This document shows positions 41,464 to 49,261 of a DNA stretch of 64,000 nucleotides, in pieces. The stretch is from contig NZ_CP041372.2 in NCBI RefSeq assembly GCF_006965545.2, forward strand, positions 2,232,001 through 2,296,000, given 5' to 3'. The DNA comes from Paenalkalicoccus suaedae. Its GTDB lineage: Bacteria > Bacillota > Bacilli > Bacillales > Salisediminibacteriaceae. The notes under the pieces were generated by a model. The model saw only the letters and a list, made by a program, of their open reading frames with translations, was not told the origin of the DNA and did not search any database. Every line of letters begins with the position of its first letter. Positions within the stretch are counted from its first letter, which is position 1. A program made the translations under genes and the position numbers.

Positions 41464-42273
41464 TTATTTTTCAAACGCCTTAAGCCTGTAGTCCTTGCCG
41501 TACATCTTGATTGGATAGATGCCCTCCATCATTCTGCTAAAGTTTCGAGCGCCTAAAATTTTGCCCAGTCCTTCGGGATCATAGTTCGTCGTGTAAATTG
41601 TATGCTTACCTGCGCGACCATCAATGATCTCCCAAAGCTTCGACACAGCCCACGTTACCTCGTCATCTTTTGCTTTCTTAGTCTGCTCAGCGCCAATGTC
41701 ATCTAAAACAAGACAATCCACCTCTTGGATCGTGCGTAAGATACTAAGCTCGGTGACGTCGCTGTTGCGATTGAACGTACTCTTGATCTTGGTCATCAGC
41801 ATTGGCACCGATATAAAGATCGAGTTAATTCGTTTATCCACGAGCTCTTTCACGATCGATACGGCTAGATGACTCTTGCCAGTACCGTAGCTACCCATTA
41901 GCAGCAGATTCACAGGGTTATCAAAGCTAAAGTTTTCGGCGTAACGTTCACAGTGGCGTTTGGCTTTCTTCAAGTCGTCTTCTTCGGGATGGTAGTTATC
42001 GAATGTCGCCACCTTAAGCCGATCGTTTATCAAGCTCGCATCGTCAAACATGCGTGAGGACTCTAGTAGCTTGCGACGGTGGATCATGTTCTTAGCCTCT
42101 TCCTCTAGTCGTTTGTCCTCTAGCGCTATCTCTTCGCAGTAGAAGCAAAAGACGCTGTCATCGCGGTAGTGCATGTATTTCTTACAGTTAGGACACCTCT
42201 CGTCAGAAAGGGAGGTCATCTGTTTGCGCTGCATCAAAGTCATATCCTGCGTAACTTGGCTTAGGCTGTCCAT
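41464..42273 (-). CDS. DnaC-like helicase loader
   Basis: 269 residues from the ATG at 42273 (AAGGGGG upstream). N-terminal zinc-binding part C-P-N-C and C-F-Y-C, then AAA+ domain: Walker A G-S-Y-G-T-G-K-S-H at about 134, Walker B L-V-L-D-D-I-G-A, sensor region T-T-N-Y. Loads the host DnaB-type helicase at the phage origin. Overlaps the DnaD-like gene. Confidence 0.9.
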   Translation of the reverse strand: MDSLSQVTQDMTLMQRKQMTSLSDERCPNCKKYMHYRDDSVFCFYCEEIALEDKRLEEEAKNMIHRRKLLESSRMFDDASLINDRLKVATFDNYHPEEDDLKKAKRHCERYAENFSFDNPVNLLLMGSYGTGKSHLAVSIVKELVDKRINSIFISVPMLMTKIKSTFNRNSDVTELSILRTIQEVDCLVLDDIGAEQTKKAKDDEVTWAVSKLWEIIDGRAGKHTIYTTNYDPEGLGKILGARNFSRMMEGIYPIKMYGKDYRLKAFEK

Positions 42274-43048
42274 GATGTGCCCCCTTCCTGTCATTCGCCT
42301 TGACCTCTTCGAGAGTTAGCAAGGATTCGTTGTTCCAGTTCTTGAGGATGCCCTCGACGTATTTCAAGTAACGTTTGTTATTCGAGCATGCTATTTTCAT
42401 GGCTTCAAGAATCATTTCAGATGGATTCTTAAATCTAGAGTCATCCAACCACGACAACAACTGGTTTTTTCCATGTACGTTGTTGTATCCAAAGTCGTTA
42501 TCATCCCAAAAATTTACGATGCTCGACACTGCCTCTTTTTCTTCTTCTTTTTCTTCTTCTTTTTCTTCTTCTTTTTCTTCTTCTTTTTCTTCTTCTTGTC
42601 CCCTTATCGTGGTACGACTCGTGGACGACTCGTGGTACGTATCGTACAAAGCCTTGATATCTCTGCGTTCTACGTTTTCTGCGATGATCGGAATGAGAGA
42701 TTTGTCCTTGACCTCTTTCAATTCCGAGTTCACACAGTCGATTACTGGCTTACCTCCACGATCAAGGTTGTATTTGCCCCAATTTTTGATAGCAAGCTCT
42801 CTCGTTTCCTCGTTATAAATCACTAAATTATGGTGGCGAGTAAAACGATCTAAAAGGGCATTGACACTCTCCATTGAATATCCAGTGTCAAAGGCTATTT
42901 GCTTCTTTGTGATCTGATAAATACCAATCTGCGTTGTTTTCGGATTCGTCAGCAGATAAAGAAAGAAGTATTTATCCTCGGGTGTCATCTCCTCTACGAC
43001 TCGGACATCGTTCCAAAAGTCGGTGTGTACCTTTCTAAATTTCGCCAT
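42203..43048 (-). CDS. DnaD-domain replication initiation protein
   Basis: 281 residues from the ATG at 43048 (GAGGGGATGAG). N-terminal winged helix (M-A-K-F-R-K-V-H-T-D-F-W), a middle acidic/lysine tract with five E-E-E-K repeats, and a C-terminal DnaD-like domain F-W-D-D-N-D-F-G ... K-Y-V-E-G-I-L-K-N-W. Binds the phage origin and brings the helicase loader. Phage origins often lie within this gene; I see no clear iteron except the E-E-E-K coding repeat. Confidence 0.9.
   Translation of the reverse strand: MAKFRKVHTDFWNDVRVVEEMTPEDKYFFLYLLTNPKTTQIGIYQITKKQIAFDTGYSMESVNALLDRFTRHHNLVIYNEETRELAIKNWGKYNLDRGGKPVIDCVNSELKEVKDKSLIPIIAENVERRDIKALYDTYHESSTSRTTIRGQEEEKEEEKEEEKEEEKEEEKEAVSSIVNFWDDNDFGYNNVHGKNQLLSWLDDSRFKNPSEMILEAMKIACSNNKRYLKYVEGILKNWNNESLLTLEEVKANDRKGAHHGQPKPSYAGYDFDAAQTDDLPF
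42533..42598. repeat. 12-bp tandem repeat inside the DnaD-like gene
   Basis: About five copies of TTTTTCTTCTTC, encoding E-E-E-K on the minus strand. Copy changes would keep the frame. Confidence 0.92.
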
Positions 43049-43074
43049 ATTGCTCATCCCCTCGTTGCTGTTAC

Positions 43075-43215
43075 TTACTTAACCTCTCGCCAGCCTTGCC
43101 GACGCCTTGCGTTTAGCTCGTCCTTACGAAGTTGCTCATACAGCCAAACTTTGTGATCTCCCTCACGTCTGTACAGCAGCACGCCTTTTCTGCCTCGTTT
43201 GCGGTTGTTAGCCAT
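43075..43215 (-). CDS. 46-residue basic protein
   Basis: Start taken at the ATG at 43215 (M-A-N-N-R-K-R-G-R-K-G-V); a longer frame upstream overlaps YopX and looks like a shadow. Very Arg/Lys-rich, possibly nucleic acid binding. Confidence 0.6.
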   Translation of the reverse strand: MANNRKRGRKGVLLYRREGDHKVWLYEQLRKDELNARRRQGWREVK

Positions 43216-43609
43216 TGGACTGTTCCAGTAATAGTAGTTCTGGATTCTCGTAGATGTTTCCGATGACTTCAAACTCCTCGTCATTAATTAGAGCTTGGTA
43301 CAAATCGTGTTCATTATCATTGCTTTTTACGATCCACATACCGTATGCAAATACGACTTTTCCTGTAATAATGCAGTCGCTTGTTAGACCTCCTGTTCGC
43401 AATGAATCAAAGTCGTTGAATGTTACAACATCTGCCTCGTAAATCTCCACGCCGTTCTTGTCTTTTAATCCTGTGTATTGTAATGGTTTAAAGTTGTCAT
43501 ACTTACCTTCAAAAACTGTCACGATATCGACCAAATATCTTAATACTTGTTTTAGATCTAGCATTTCTTTTGTGTTATCTTTCCAAAAGCGATATTTATG
43601 CTCTCTCAT
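43208..43609 (-). CDS. YopX family protein
   Basis: 133 residues from the ATG at 43609 (GAGAGGAGAGAG). M-R-E-H-K-Y-R-F-W, L-Q-Y-T-G-L-K-D-K-N-G-V-E-I-Y-E-A-D-V-V and E-F-E-V-I-G-N-I-Y-E-N-P-E-L mark YopX, a common phage protein of unknown role. Confidence 0.92.
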   Translation of the reverse strand: MREHKYRFWKDNTKEMLDLKQVLRYLVDIVTVFEGKYDNFKPLQYTGLKDKNGVEIYEADVVTFNDFDSLRTGGLTSDCIITGKVVFAYGMWIVKSNDNEHDLYQALINDEEFEVIGNIYENPELLLLEQSNG

Positions 43610-43778
43610 TGCCCTCTCTCCTCTCACAAATAGCGTTTCTTTGCTTAATCTCGACCAGTACCATGTCGCTGTGATTACGTCTCAAGTACGCTTTTACAAA
43701 CGCCTCGTAGACTGCCTTTTTGTTTTCGCTTGTCGATGCAATGTTGATGATGGGTTGTGGGATGGGGATCTTGTACAT
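43596..43778 (-). CDS. 60-residue unrecognised protein
   Basis: ATG at 43778 inside TGATG, coupled to the stop of the MBL-fold gene. M-Y-K-I-P-I-P-Q-P-I-I-N-I start, helical end. Role unknown. Confidence 0.65.
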   Translation of the reverse strand: MYKIPIPQPIINIASTSENKKAVYEAFVKAYLRRNHSDMVLVEIKQRNAICERREGNERA

Positions 43779-44476
43779 CAAGGTACGTACACCACCTTGC
43801 CAGTGACCTCTTGCACCTCACGTTTAAAGCGTTCCTCGTCGCTGTTGCTGTCACTTAGGTGTAGGAGCCATATCTCCTGTACCTTCGATAAATCGTTGGC
43901 GAGTAAAAACTCCTTCACGTTGTCTAAGCTAAAGTGTGAGCGTAGCAAGCGCTTTTTCTGTGCCTTGTGCGTACGTCCAGTTGAGATGTTTCGATCTAAG
44001 ATGTCCTCCGAGTAATTACACTCCACCATGATGTGTGTTAAGCCTTTAAATCTGTATCGAACAAAGTACGTGTCAGATGCAAACAGCAGCTTGTCACCAT
44101 TCTTCGATGCGATCAAGAAGCCTAGTGGCTCCGATACGTCGTGTTCGACCTCGAATGGCATGATCGTAAGTGTGCCAAGGGTAAAGGGTTGCTTTGCTTC
44201 GATCGTTTTCAGGCGGTGTCCAGTAGCTCCTAACGCTTCTTTGGTGCCAAGGGATAGGTAAATGTCGATGCCTGCCTTGGCGACGTCTTCAATCGCCTTA
44301 CAGTGATCTAAATGCTCGTGTGAGATTAAGCAGCCTGCAAGACTGCTAGTCTCAAAATCTAGCTTGCGCTGTATCTTCTTAAACGGAATGCCTGCCTCGA
44401 TCAGGATGGAGGTAATGCCATCACTGATGTAATAGCAGTTACCTGTTGATCCTGTCGCTAATGTCTTGATGATCAT
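43778..44476 (-). CDS. MBL-fold metallo-hydrolase (phage recombination module)
   Basis: 232 residues. L-I-S-H-E-H-L-D-H-C is the H-x-H-x-D-H metal motif; further ligands in E-H-D and F-A-S-D-T-Y. Family includes YycJ-type 5'-3' DNA nucleases. It follows the RecT-like and Rad50-like genes, as in many Gram-positive phages, so it may be the nuclease of the module. Confidence 0.85.
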   Translation of the reverse strand: MIIKTLATGSTGNCYYISDGITSILIEAGIPFKKIQRKLDFETSSLAGCLISHEHLDHCKAIEDVAKAGIDIYLSLGTKEALGATGHRLKTIEAKQPFTLGTLTIMPFEVEHDVSEPLGFLIASKNGDKLLFASDTYFVRYRFKGLTHIMVECNYSEDILDRNISTGRTHKAQKKRLLRSHFSLDNVKEFLLANDLSKVQEIWLLHLSDSNSDEERFKREVQEVTGKVVYVP

Positions 44477-44478
44477 GA

Positions 44479-45642
44479 TTAAAATCCTAGACCAGGTTGA
44501 TCGGAGTTCTGCGCTTTGTCGAAGTCATCGTATATATCTTGATGCTTGCTATCTTTTTGCGGAGCATCGAATATTTCTCCAGTGTCCACGTCGATCGTTT
44601 CCGTTTGCTTAGGTGGATCTGCTTGCGGTTTCACTTCTGGTTCTGGATCTGGAGTAGGATCGTCATCTACTTCACTATGAGGAATGTCAATAAACGCTTG
44701 ATTAGCATTGCGGCTGATGTCTTCTTGTACTTGTTTCGTGTACTCGTCTGTCGTAGCTCGTTCGTACTGGATAGATGCAAATGACGTAGCAAAGTCTTTG
44801 GGGATTTTCTTTACAACGTTGTTTCGCATTTTACGGATGATCATAGACTCACGGCTTTGTGGATCCTTCCATGCCGGGCTGATATATTGCTGAATATCTT
44901 CACTATCTAGCGCGTCATCTAAGCTCATTTCCTTTACCTTGTTCATGATCTCGTTTTTCTTTGCGTCAATTTCCTGCTTTTGCTTAGGGCTGGCATCGAA
45001 TCGACTTTTCGCAATCCCAAACGTTTCATTCATAAGGTTGTTTTTAATGTGAGCGATTAGGTTACGAACGACGTCCTCGCGTTCTCCGATATGGTATTCC
45101 ACGACGTCGTTTGTCTTGATGATCGGATAAACAACACGTAGCACCTTGCCCTTGCCTGTAGGCGACCAAGATGGTGGAGATAACTCAAGCCCTGTATAAG
45201 TTGGATAGGTAAAGGCATCACCTTCACGAACCAGCCATACTTGTGCTACTTGCTTCACATCTCGACCGAATCGAGAGAGGATGGCATCATTGCCATCGCC
45301 CTCAATCCCCATTTCGATTTGCTTCTTCCATGCGTCCTTTTGCCCTGGAACCTTCACTTTGACGTTACGTGTTTGAAAGTACACCTCGCGTGGATCAGAT
45401 GATGCATTAAGCTTTAAAGCAGACACTTTCAAGAGAATGTCCGTTAGGTTGTTTTGATCTAGGTCAGCGTCGTTCCATTTGATTCCTTTGGTATCAAGTA
45501 CGTTGTTAATAGCTGCAATAGCATTGACGACACATGATTTTGAGTAGTCGTCCATATTTACACCATTGCTTGTTAATTGACGCTCAATCATCGGTGCGTA
45601 CGTGCTACTTACCTTTGCTAATCCAGTTGAAAAGTCTCCCAT
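44479..45642 (-). CDS. Candidate RecT/Red-beta-type single-strand annealing protein
   Basis: 387 residues. The middle part has K-Q-I-E-M-G-I-E-G-D-G, V-W-L-V-R-E-G-D-A-F-T-Y and a W-S-P-T-G-K-G-K segment, similar to the central RecT pattern (substrate strand, then V-x-E-G-D-x-F). The C-terminal ~80 residues are acidic, ending D-Q-P-G-L-G-F, like the tails of annealing or SSB proteins. Assigned mainly by position between a Rad50-like ATPase and an MBL-fold protein. Confidence 0.5.
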   Translation of the reverse strand: MGDFSTGLAKVSSTYAPMIERQLTSNGVNMDDYSKSCVVNAIAAINNVLDTKGIKWNDADLDQNNLTDILLKVSALKLNASSDPREVYFQTRNVKVKVPGQKDAWKKQIEMGIEGDGNDAILSRFGRDVKQVAQVWLVREGDAFTYPTYTGLELSPPSWSPTGKGKVLRVVYPIIKTNDVVEYHIGEREDVVRNLIAHIKNNLMNETFGIAKSRFDASPKQKQEIDAKKNEIMNKVKEMSLDDALDSEDIQQYISPAWKDPQSRESMIIRKMRNNVVKKIPKDFATSFASIQYERATTDEYTKQVQEDISRNANQAFIDIPHSEVDDDPTPDPEPEVKPQADPPKQTETIDVDTGEIFDAPQKDSKHQDIYDDFDKAQNSDQPGLGF

Positions 45643-45643
45643 T

Positions 45644-47656
45644 CTATACCGCCTCCTGTTTGATTGGTGTTTCTACTCGTAGCTCTTTGTCTTGCTCGGA
45701 CACGACTAGGCTAATGAGTTGTGCATCGATGTCGATTAGCTTTGTAACTGCCTCCGCGTTATCAACAAAGATTGGTGCAGACACTTGGTAGTGCTCGGCT
45801 AGTGTGTCGATGATGTCTAGGCCCACGTTGATTCGTGCTGCATTGTTTAAGCCCTTGCTGTAAGGGACGCCATTGTACGTTGTCTCACACGTTTCTTTGA
45901 CTCCCTCATTAATCTGCGTTTCGAAGAGCTTAAAGTTCGCCATCTTAAACTTGCTGTTGATCTTATCCTCTAGGAGCGCAACCTTTGCCTTGATAAACTC
46001 GTCCGCTAGATACACCTCTTGCTCTAGTTTTTCGTATTCGGATGCTAGTGTTCGTTCACGGTCTGCAAGCTCGTCACGGCGTTCCTGTGCGCGCTCATGC
46101 TGATCTAACATATCTAGTTGCTCACGTAATGCGTCACGCTTTGTGATAAGCTCCTGGCGATTCTCTTTAAGCTTTACGATCTGTTCATTTGCTTTCTCTT
46201 TGTTCATGTTTAACGTAAATTCCGTCTCGTTGATTTCGGTCATCTTTTCCTTGTATGCTTCCGTTTCTTCAAACGGCGTGAGGTTTGATTCCTTGTCTTT
46301 AAGTTGCGCCTTTAGCTCGTCAACATCGTTTGCTACCTCGCCGATCTTTTGCTCGACTTCTTTGGCGGCATCGTCCGCATCCTTGTAACGTTGCTCAAGT
46401 GTTTGGTAATCTACTTTTAGTCTTTTGCCTCGTGCATTGATGTCCTCAAGTTGCTGAGACTTACTAGCGTTAAAGGCTTGCTTTCGCTTGTTGTAGTCTT
46501 CTTTTGCCTTCTCGTGAGCTTCTTTGACTTGGTCGGCCGGCAATGCTTGCGCACATGTTGGACATGTATCCTCGCCAGTATGATGAAACTCTTCTTTATA
46601 CTCTTGTGAGTTGATCTCACTAAACTTGTTACGAAGCTTTTGGAGCTCTTGATTTGACCAATTACGATCATTTCCGAGCGATTCCATTTCGCGAACTAAA
46701 CGACTATGTTGCGCTTGGAGATCAGACAGCCTGTCCTTTTTGTCGTTAAGCTCTTTCTTTAAATCCGATGTAGCAGCACGCTCTTTGTCTCCGTGCTCAT
46801 ACTTTAAATTTGTTAGTTGGCCTTTCAACTCCGTGATCTCGTTTTGATAGCTTGCAATTGCGTTACCGTTTCGAACCTGTGTGACCTCATCATCTAGCGC
46901 CTCGATCTTGGCATCTACAACGTCAATATCATCCTTGATCTTTTCTCGCTTAAGACCTGCGATGTCAGGCAAGGTGCGATCGATTTCGTCAATACGTACC
47001 GGGATCGCCTCAAGCTCGTCGTTGATCTTCTTTTTCTTGCTCTTGACGATCGCTTTGATCTCGTCGATTGTGTGCTCTGCTAGGCGTCCTGACAGCTTTT
47101 TTAGCTTGTCATTGCTGTTTAGTACGTCTTCATTCGATACGTCACCACACACCTCTAGGAGGATGTCACGGCGTTGCTCACGCTTAAGGTGTTCGTTAAA
47201 GTAGGCTGGATTGGTCAGGAGCTTAAATGTTTCCTCATCGATAAGCTCAGCCACTTTGGATTGATAGTCTCCTTTTTTGACTGGTACTTCATTAACGAGA
47301 TAGTCTGTCGTGTGTCCAGTAAATTCGGATGTTGCGGCGCCGCGCTTCTTCGTCCACTTTTCCTTATAGATTTTTTGGAGTGTAAGAGGCTTGTTGTCGA
47401 CGGTAAATGATGCGAGTACCTCATGCTCCAAGCCGTGGATCACATTACCGTCGGCATCGACCGTCTTGATTTGGAAGTCTGCGCGGTTGTTGGCGTCCTT
47501 ATCAAGCAGGAGCCACATAGCTGCATCAAAGAGTGTTGTCTTCCCTGTCGCATTGTCACCAAAGATACGAGCATTGTCGCCGTCGGCGTGTAGTTCAAAG
47601 AGCTTAATGCCCTTAAAGTTGCGTAGTTTCATTGTGATTAATTTGATTTTCTTCAT
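45644..47656 (-). CDS. Rad50/SbcC-like SMC-type ATPase
   Basis: 670 residues. Walker A G-D-N-A-T-G-K-T-T at about 34-42, long coiled coils around a C-P-T-C zinc hook (about 365), and a C-terminal half-ATPase with L-N-N-A-A-R-I-N-V-G-L-D (signature-like) and Walker B A-P-I-F-V-D-N-A-E. The residue after the Walker B aspartate is N, with E two further on, unlike canonical D-E. Probably prepares DNA ends for annealing. Confidence 0.88.
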   Translation of the reverse strand: MKKIKLITMKLRNFKGIKLFELHADGDNARIFGDNATGKTTLFDAAMWLLLDKDANNRADFQIKTVDADGNVIHGLEHEVLASFTVDNKPLTLQKIYKEKWTKKRGAATSEFTGHTTDYLVNEVPVKKGDYQSKVAELIDEETFKLLTNPAYFNEHLKREQRRDILLEVCGDVSNEDVLNSNDKLKKLSGRLAEHTIDEIKAIVKSKKKKINDELEAIPVRIDEIDRTLPDIAGLKREKIKDDIDVVDAKIEALDDEVTQVRNGNAIASYQNEITELKGQLTNLKYEHGDKERAATSDLKKELNDKKDRLSDLQAQHSRLVREMESLGNDRNWSNQELQKLRNKFSEINSQEYKEEFHHTGEDTCPTCAQALPADQVKEAHEKAKEDYNKRKQAFNASKSQQLEDINARGKRLKVDYQTLEQRYKDADDAAKEVEQKIGEVANDVDELKAQLKDKESNLTPFEETEAYKEKMTEINETEFTLNMNKEKANEQIVKLKENRQELITKRDALREQLDMLDQHERAQERRDELADRERTLASEYEKLEQEVYLADEFIKAKVALLEDKINSKFKMANFKLFETQINEGVKETCETTYNGVPYSKGLNNAARINVGLDIIDTLAEHYQVSAPIFVDNAEAVTKLIDIDAQLISLVVSEQDKELRVETPIKQEAV

Positions 47657-47672
47657 TGGATAAACCCTCCAC

Positions 47673-47701
47673 TTGTTTAATTTTTCGGGTTGTGCTATAC
47701 T
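47673..47701 (+). promoter_or_regulatory. Strong-looking plus-strand promoter
   Basis: TTGTTT (47673-47678), 17-base spacing, TGC-TATACT (-10 at 47696-47701). Points against the lytic operon; the transcript would meet the terminator at 47737-47775. Confidence 0.55.
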
Positions 47702-47707
47702 AAAGAG

Positions 47708-47775
47708 GACTATATCTTTAGAGGCAACAATCCCTTGATCCGTTCAGTAGTGTAATTACTGGGCGGATCTTTTTT
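47708..47775 (+). ncRNA. Candidate ~70-nt antisense RNA with its own terminator
   Basis: Lies between the promoter above and the hairpin GATCCG-tt-CAGTA...TACTG-gg-CGGATC followed by six T. It is complementary to the 3' end of the 55-residue gene at 47756-47923 and to the leader of the Rad50-like gene. No open reading frame of note. Confidence 0.45.
47737..47775 (+). terminator. Plus-strand intrinsic terminator
   Basis: GATCCG / CGGATC outer stem with an inner CAGTA / TACTG-type stem and six T on the plus strand; no T run on the minus strand. Confidence 0.85.
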
Positions 47776-47923
47776 GGTATAGTTCGCTTTCGCGATACTC
47801 GACTTCACCTGCATACTCCTTAAGTCTTTCTAATTCTTGGATAACGTTTTCCGTCTTGCTAGCAGCAATCTTTGCCTCTCTTATCGCATCGTCTATAAGC
47901 CCAACCAGCTCTGTACCTGTCAT
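47756..47923 (-). CDS. 55-residue helical protein
   Basis: M-T-G-T-E-L-V-G-L-I-D-D-A-I-R-E-A-K; coiled, acidic, with AAGGAGGTGAGACAC before the ATG. Role unknown. Confidence 0.7.
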   Translation of the reverse strand: MTGTELVGLIDDAIREAKIAASKTENVIQELERLKEYAGEVEYRESELYQKRSAQ

Positions 47924-47936
47924 GTGTCTCACCTCC

Positions 47937-48059
47937 TTAAAATGTCTTAAGAAAACTGAACATCATATATAGGGGAATGATGATCGCTACCCACACAATA
48001 CCTTTTGCTGTGACCACATCGAGCAAGTGTAAGATGATTTCTTCCTGCTCATCCGTCAT
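47937..48059 (-). CDS. 40-residue single-span membrane protein
   Basis: M-T-D-E-Q-E-E-I-I-L-H-L start and membrane helix I-V-W-V-A-I-I-I-P-L-Y-M-M-F. ATGA overlap with the upstream gene makes it credible. Confidence 0.65.
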   Translation of the reverse strand: MTDEQEEIILHLLDVVTAKGIVWVAIIIPLYMMFSFLKTF

Positions 48060-48223
48060 TGATACACCGCCCTCTCAAAGCCAATGACCTGATGATCGAT
48101 GTTGCCGATCTTGTCCAACACTGCCTGGTTAACAGCCGGTCTGATTTCTGCCGAGCTATTAATCTCCAAATCTAGTTCCTCACACTTTCCGTTAATCTCT
48201 ACGTAAACTCTTACAAGACGCAT
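48056..48223 (-). CDS. 55-residue unrecognised protein
   Basis: M-R-L-V-R-V-Y-V-E-I-N-G-K-C-E-E-L; AGGAGGG before the ATG. Overlaps the HTH gene by 13 bases. Confidence 0.68.
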   Translation of the reverse strand: MRLVRVYVEINGKCEELDLEINSSAEIRPAVNQAVLDKIGNIDHQVIGFERAVYQ

Positions 48224-48489
48224 ATAAACCCTCCTACAATTCGTGTTAGTGCCTCAAGTACCGGTTGGATCGTTGTTACATCCATGCCTACCATCGCGGC
48301 TATCATTAAGTCCTGTGCGTTTGTGTGACGCATCCAGTTTGTAAACATGCTCAATTCGATTCGTTGCTTGCCTGTCTCCATCTTGCTGACTGCGGATATT
48401 GAGGTATACATATCGTGTGCCATTCGTTCCTGCGAAAATCCGGCACGCTCCCTCGCTTGTCTCATCACCTTGCCAAAATCTAGTTCCAT
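48211..48489 (-). CDS. XRE-type helix-turn-helix protein
   Basis: 92 residues: R-Q-A-R-E-R-A-G-F-S-Q-E-R-M-A-H-D-M-Y-T-S-I-S-A-V-S-K-M-E-T-G is a complete HTH_3 motif, followed by a hydrophobic C-terminal part. Possibly a second regulator of the early operon. Confidence 0.85.
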   Translation of the reverse strand: MELDFGKVMRQARERAGFSQERMAHDMYTSISAVSKMETGKQRIELSMFTNWMRHTNAQDLMIAAMVGMDVTTIQPVLEALTRIVGGFICVL

Positions 48490-48589
48490 CTACATGCACT
48501 CCCTTTCGATAAACGAAATTTTTCGAGAAGAGAAAAGAAATGCCACCACTTTCGTAGTAAGATTTACTTAAGACCTCCTCCCAGGTTGA

Positions 48590-48904
48590 TTACATTGCTT
48601 TAAAGACATGTTTCGTAGAAAACTCTTTACGACGATCAGCGTTTTCTTCCAACCATTGAAAAAATAGTGGCATCACAATCTTAGGGCGACCCAACTCCCT
48701 CGTTACTGGGTAAAATCCTGCTTGATTGATAAGCTGTGAACACTTTGCCCGTGAGATATCGACGTACTCGATAAACTCCGGAATGCTCATAAGATGCTTC
48801 ACACCGTTTGATCGCTTAATCTCCTCTACAATGAGTGGGGCTAGTTGTTTGGAAACCTCACCAGCAATTAGCTTGATCTCATCCTCGCTTAATCCGATCT
48901 GCAT
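48590..48904 (-). CDS. MerR/excisionase-like DNA-binding protein
   Basis: 104 residues. S-I-P-E-F-I-E-Y-V-D-I-S-R-A-K-C-S-Q-L-I-N resembles the HTH_17 winged-helix motif used by excisionases. V-T-R-E-L-G-R-P-K-I-V-M-P forms the wing. Could direct excision or act as an early regulator; not next to the integrase, so not certain. Confidence 0.65.
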   Translation of the reverse strand: MQIGLSEDEIKLIAGEVSKQLAPLIVEEIKRSNGVKHLMSIPEFIEYVDISRAKCSQLINQAGFYPVTRELGRPKIVMPLFFQWLEENADRRKEFSTKHVFKAM

Positions 48905-49058
48905 CTCGCTTTACCTCCTCTCTCTTGCGCTCTGACGCGCCTCCTTTTATCATGAGCAAGCCGTGTTTGTATCTCCCAAAATCCCGTAAAGGATAATTAC
49001 AAATGCGGCAATTCTCGTGCCACTCTTGCGGTTTCCAGTTGCATCTTGGGCAACTCAA
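48879..49058 (-). CDS. 59-residue zinc-ribbon protein (TTG start)
   Basis: TTG start inside TTGA, sharing bases with the stop of the upstream gene. C-P-R-C-N-W and C-R-I-C-N-Y-P-L-R pairs with tryptophans in between form a clear zinc ribbon; a basic helical tail follows. Overlaps the next gene by 26 bases. Not apparent from ATG starts. Confidence 0.72.
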   Translation of the reverse strand: MSCPRCNWKPQEWHENCRICNYPLRDFGRYKHGLLMIKGGASERKREEVKRDADRIKRG

Positions 49059-49261
49059 AACTCTTCCTCATCTACTAATTCATGCAGTGCTTCGTATGTG
49101 ATATCGAGAATGAACTCAAGGTAATACTCTCTATCTCCGTATTCAGTTCGAGTGCCTTTGTGATCGACTATCTCAAACTCGTAAACTGTCTCCTCTGACT
49201 GGTGCGCATGATCGATTGTTTCAAGAAGATTTAGTAATTTGTTGCGTTCTTTGAGGTTCAC
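49055..49261 (-). CDS. 68-residue acidic protein
   Basis: M-N-L-K-E-R-N-K-L-L-N-L-L; D-H-K-G-T-R-T-E-Y-G-D-R-E-Y-Y. Lies directly after the antirepressor (stop/start adjacent). Role unknown. Confidence 0.68.
   Translation of the reverse strand: MNLKERNKLLNLLETIDHAHQSEETVYEFEIVDHKGTRTEYGDREYYLEFILDITYEALHELVDEEEF

Noticed and set aside
42473-42826. Plus-strand frame with a poly-phenylalanine run
   Set aside because: Caused by the CTT/TTC repeat of the DnaD-like gene on the other strand.
43075-43284. 69-residue version of the small basic protein
   Set aside because: The first 23 residues overlap the YopX gene and lack a ribosome site; the start at 43215 is preferred.
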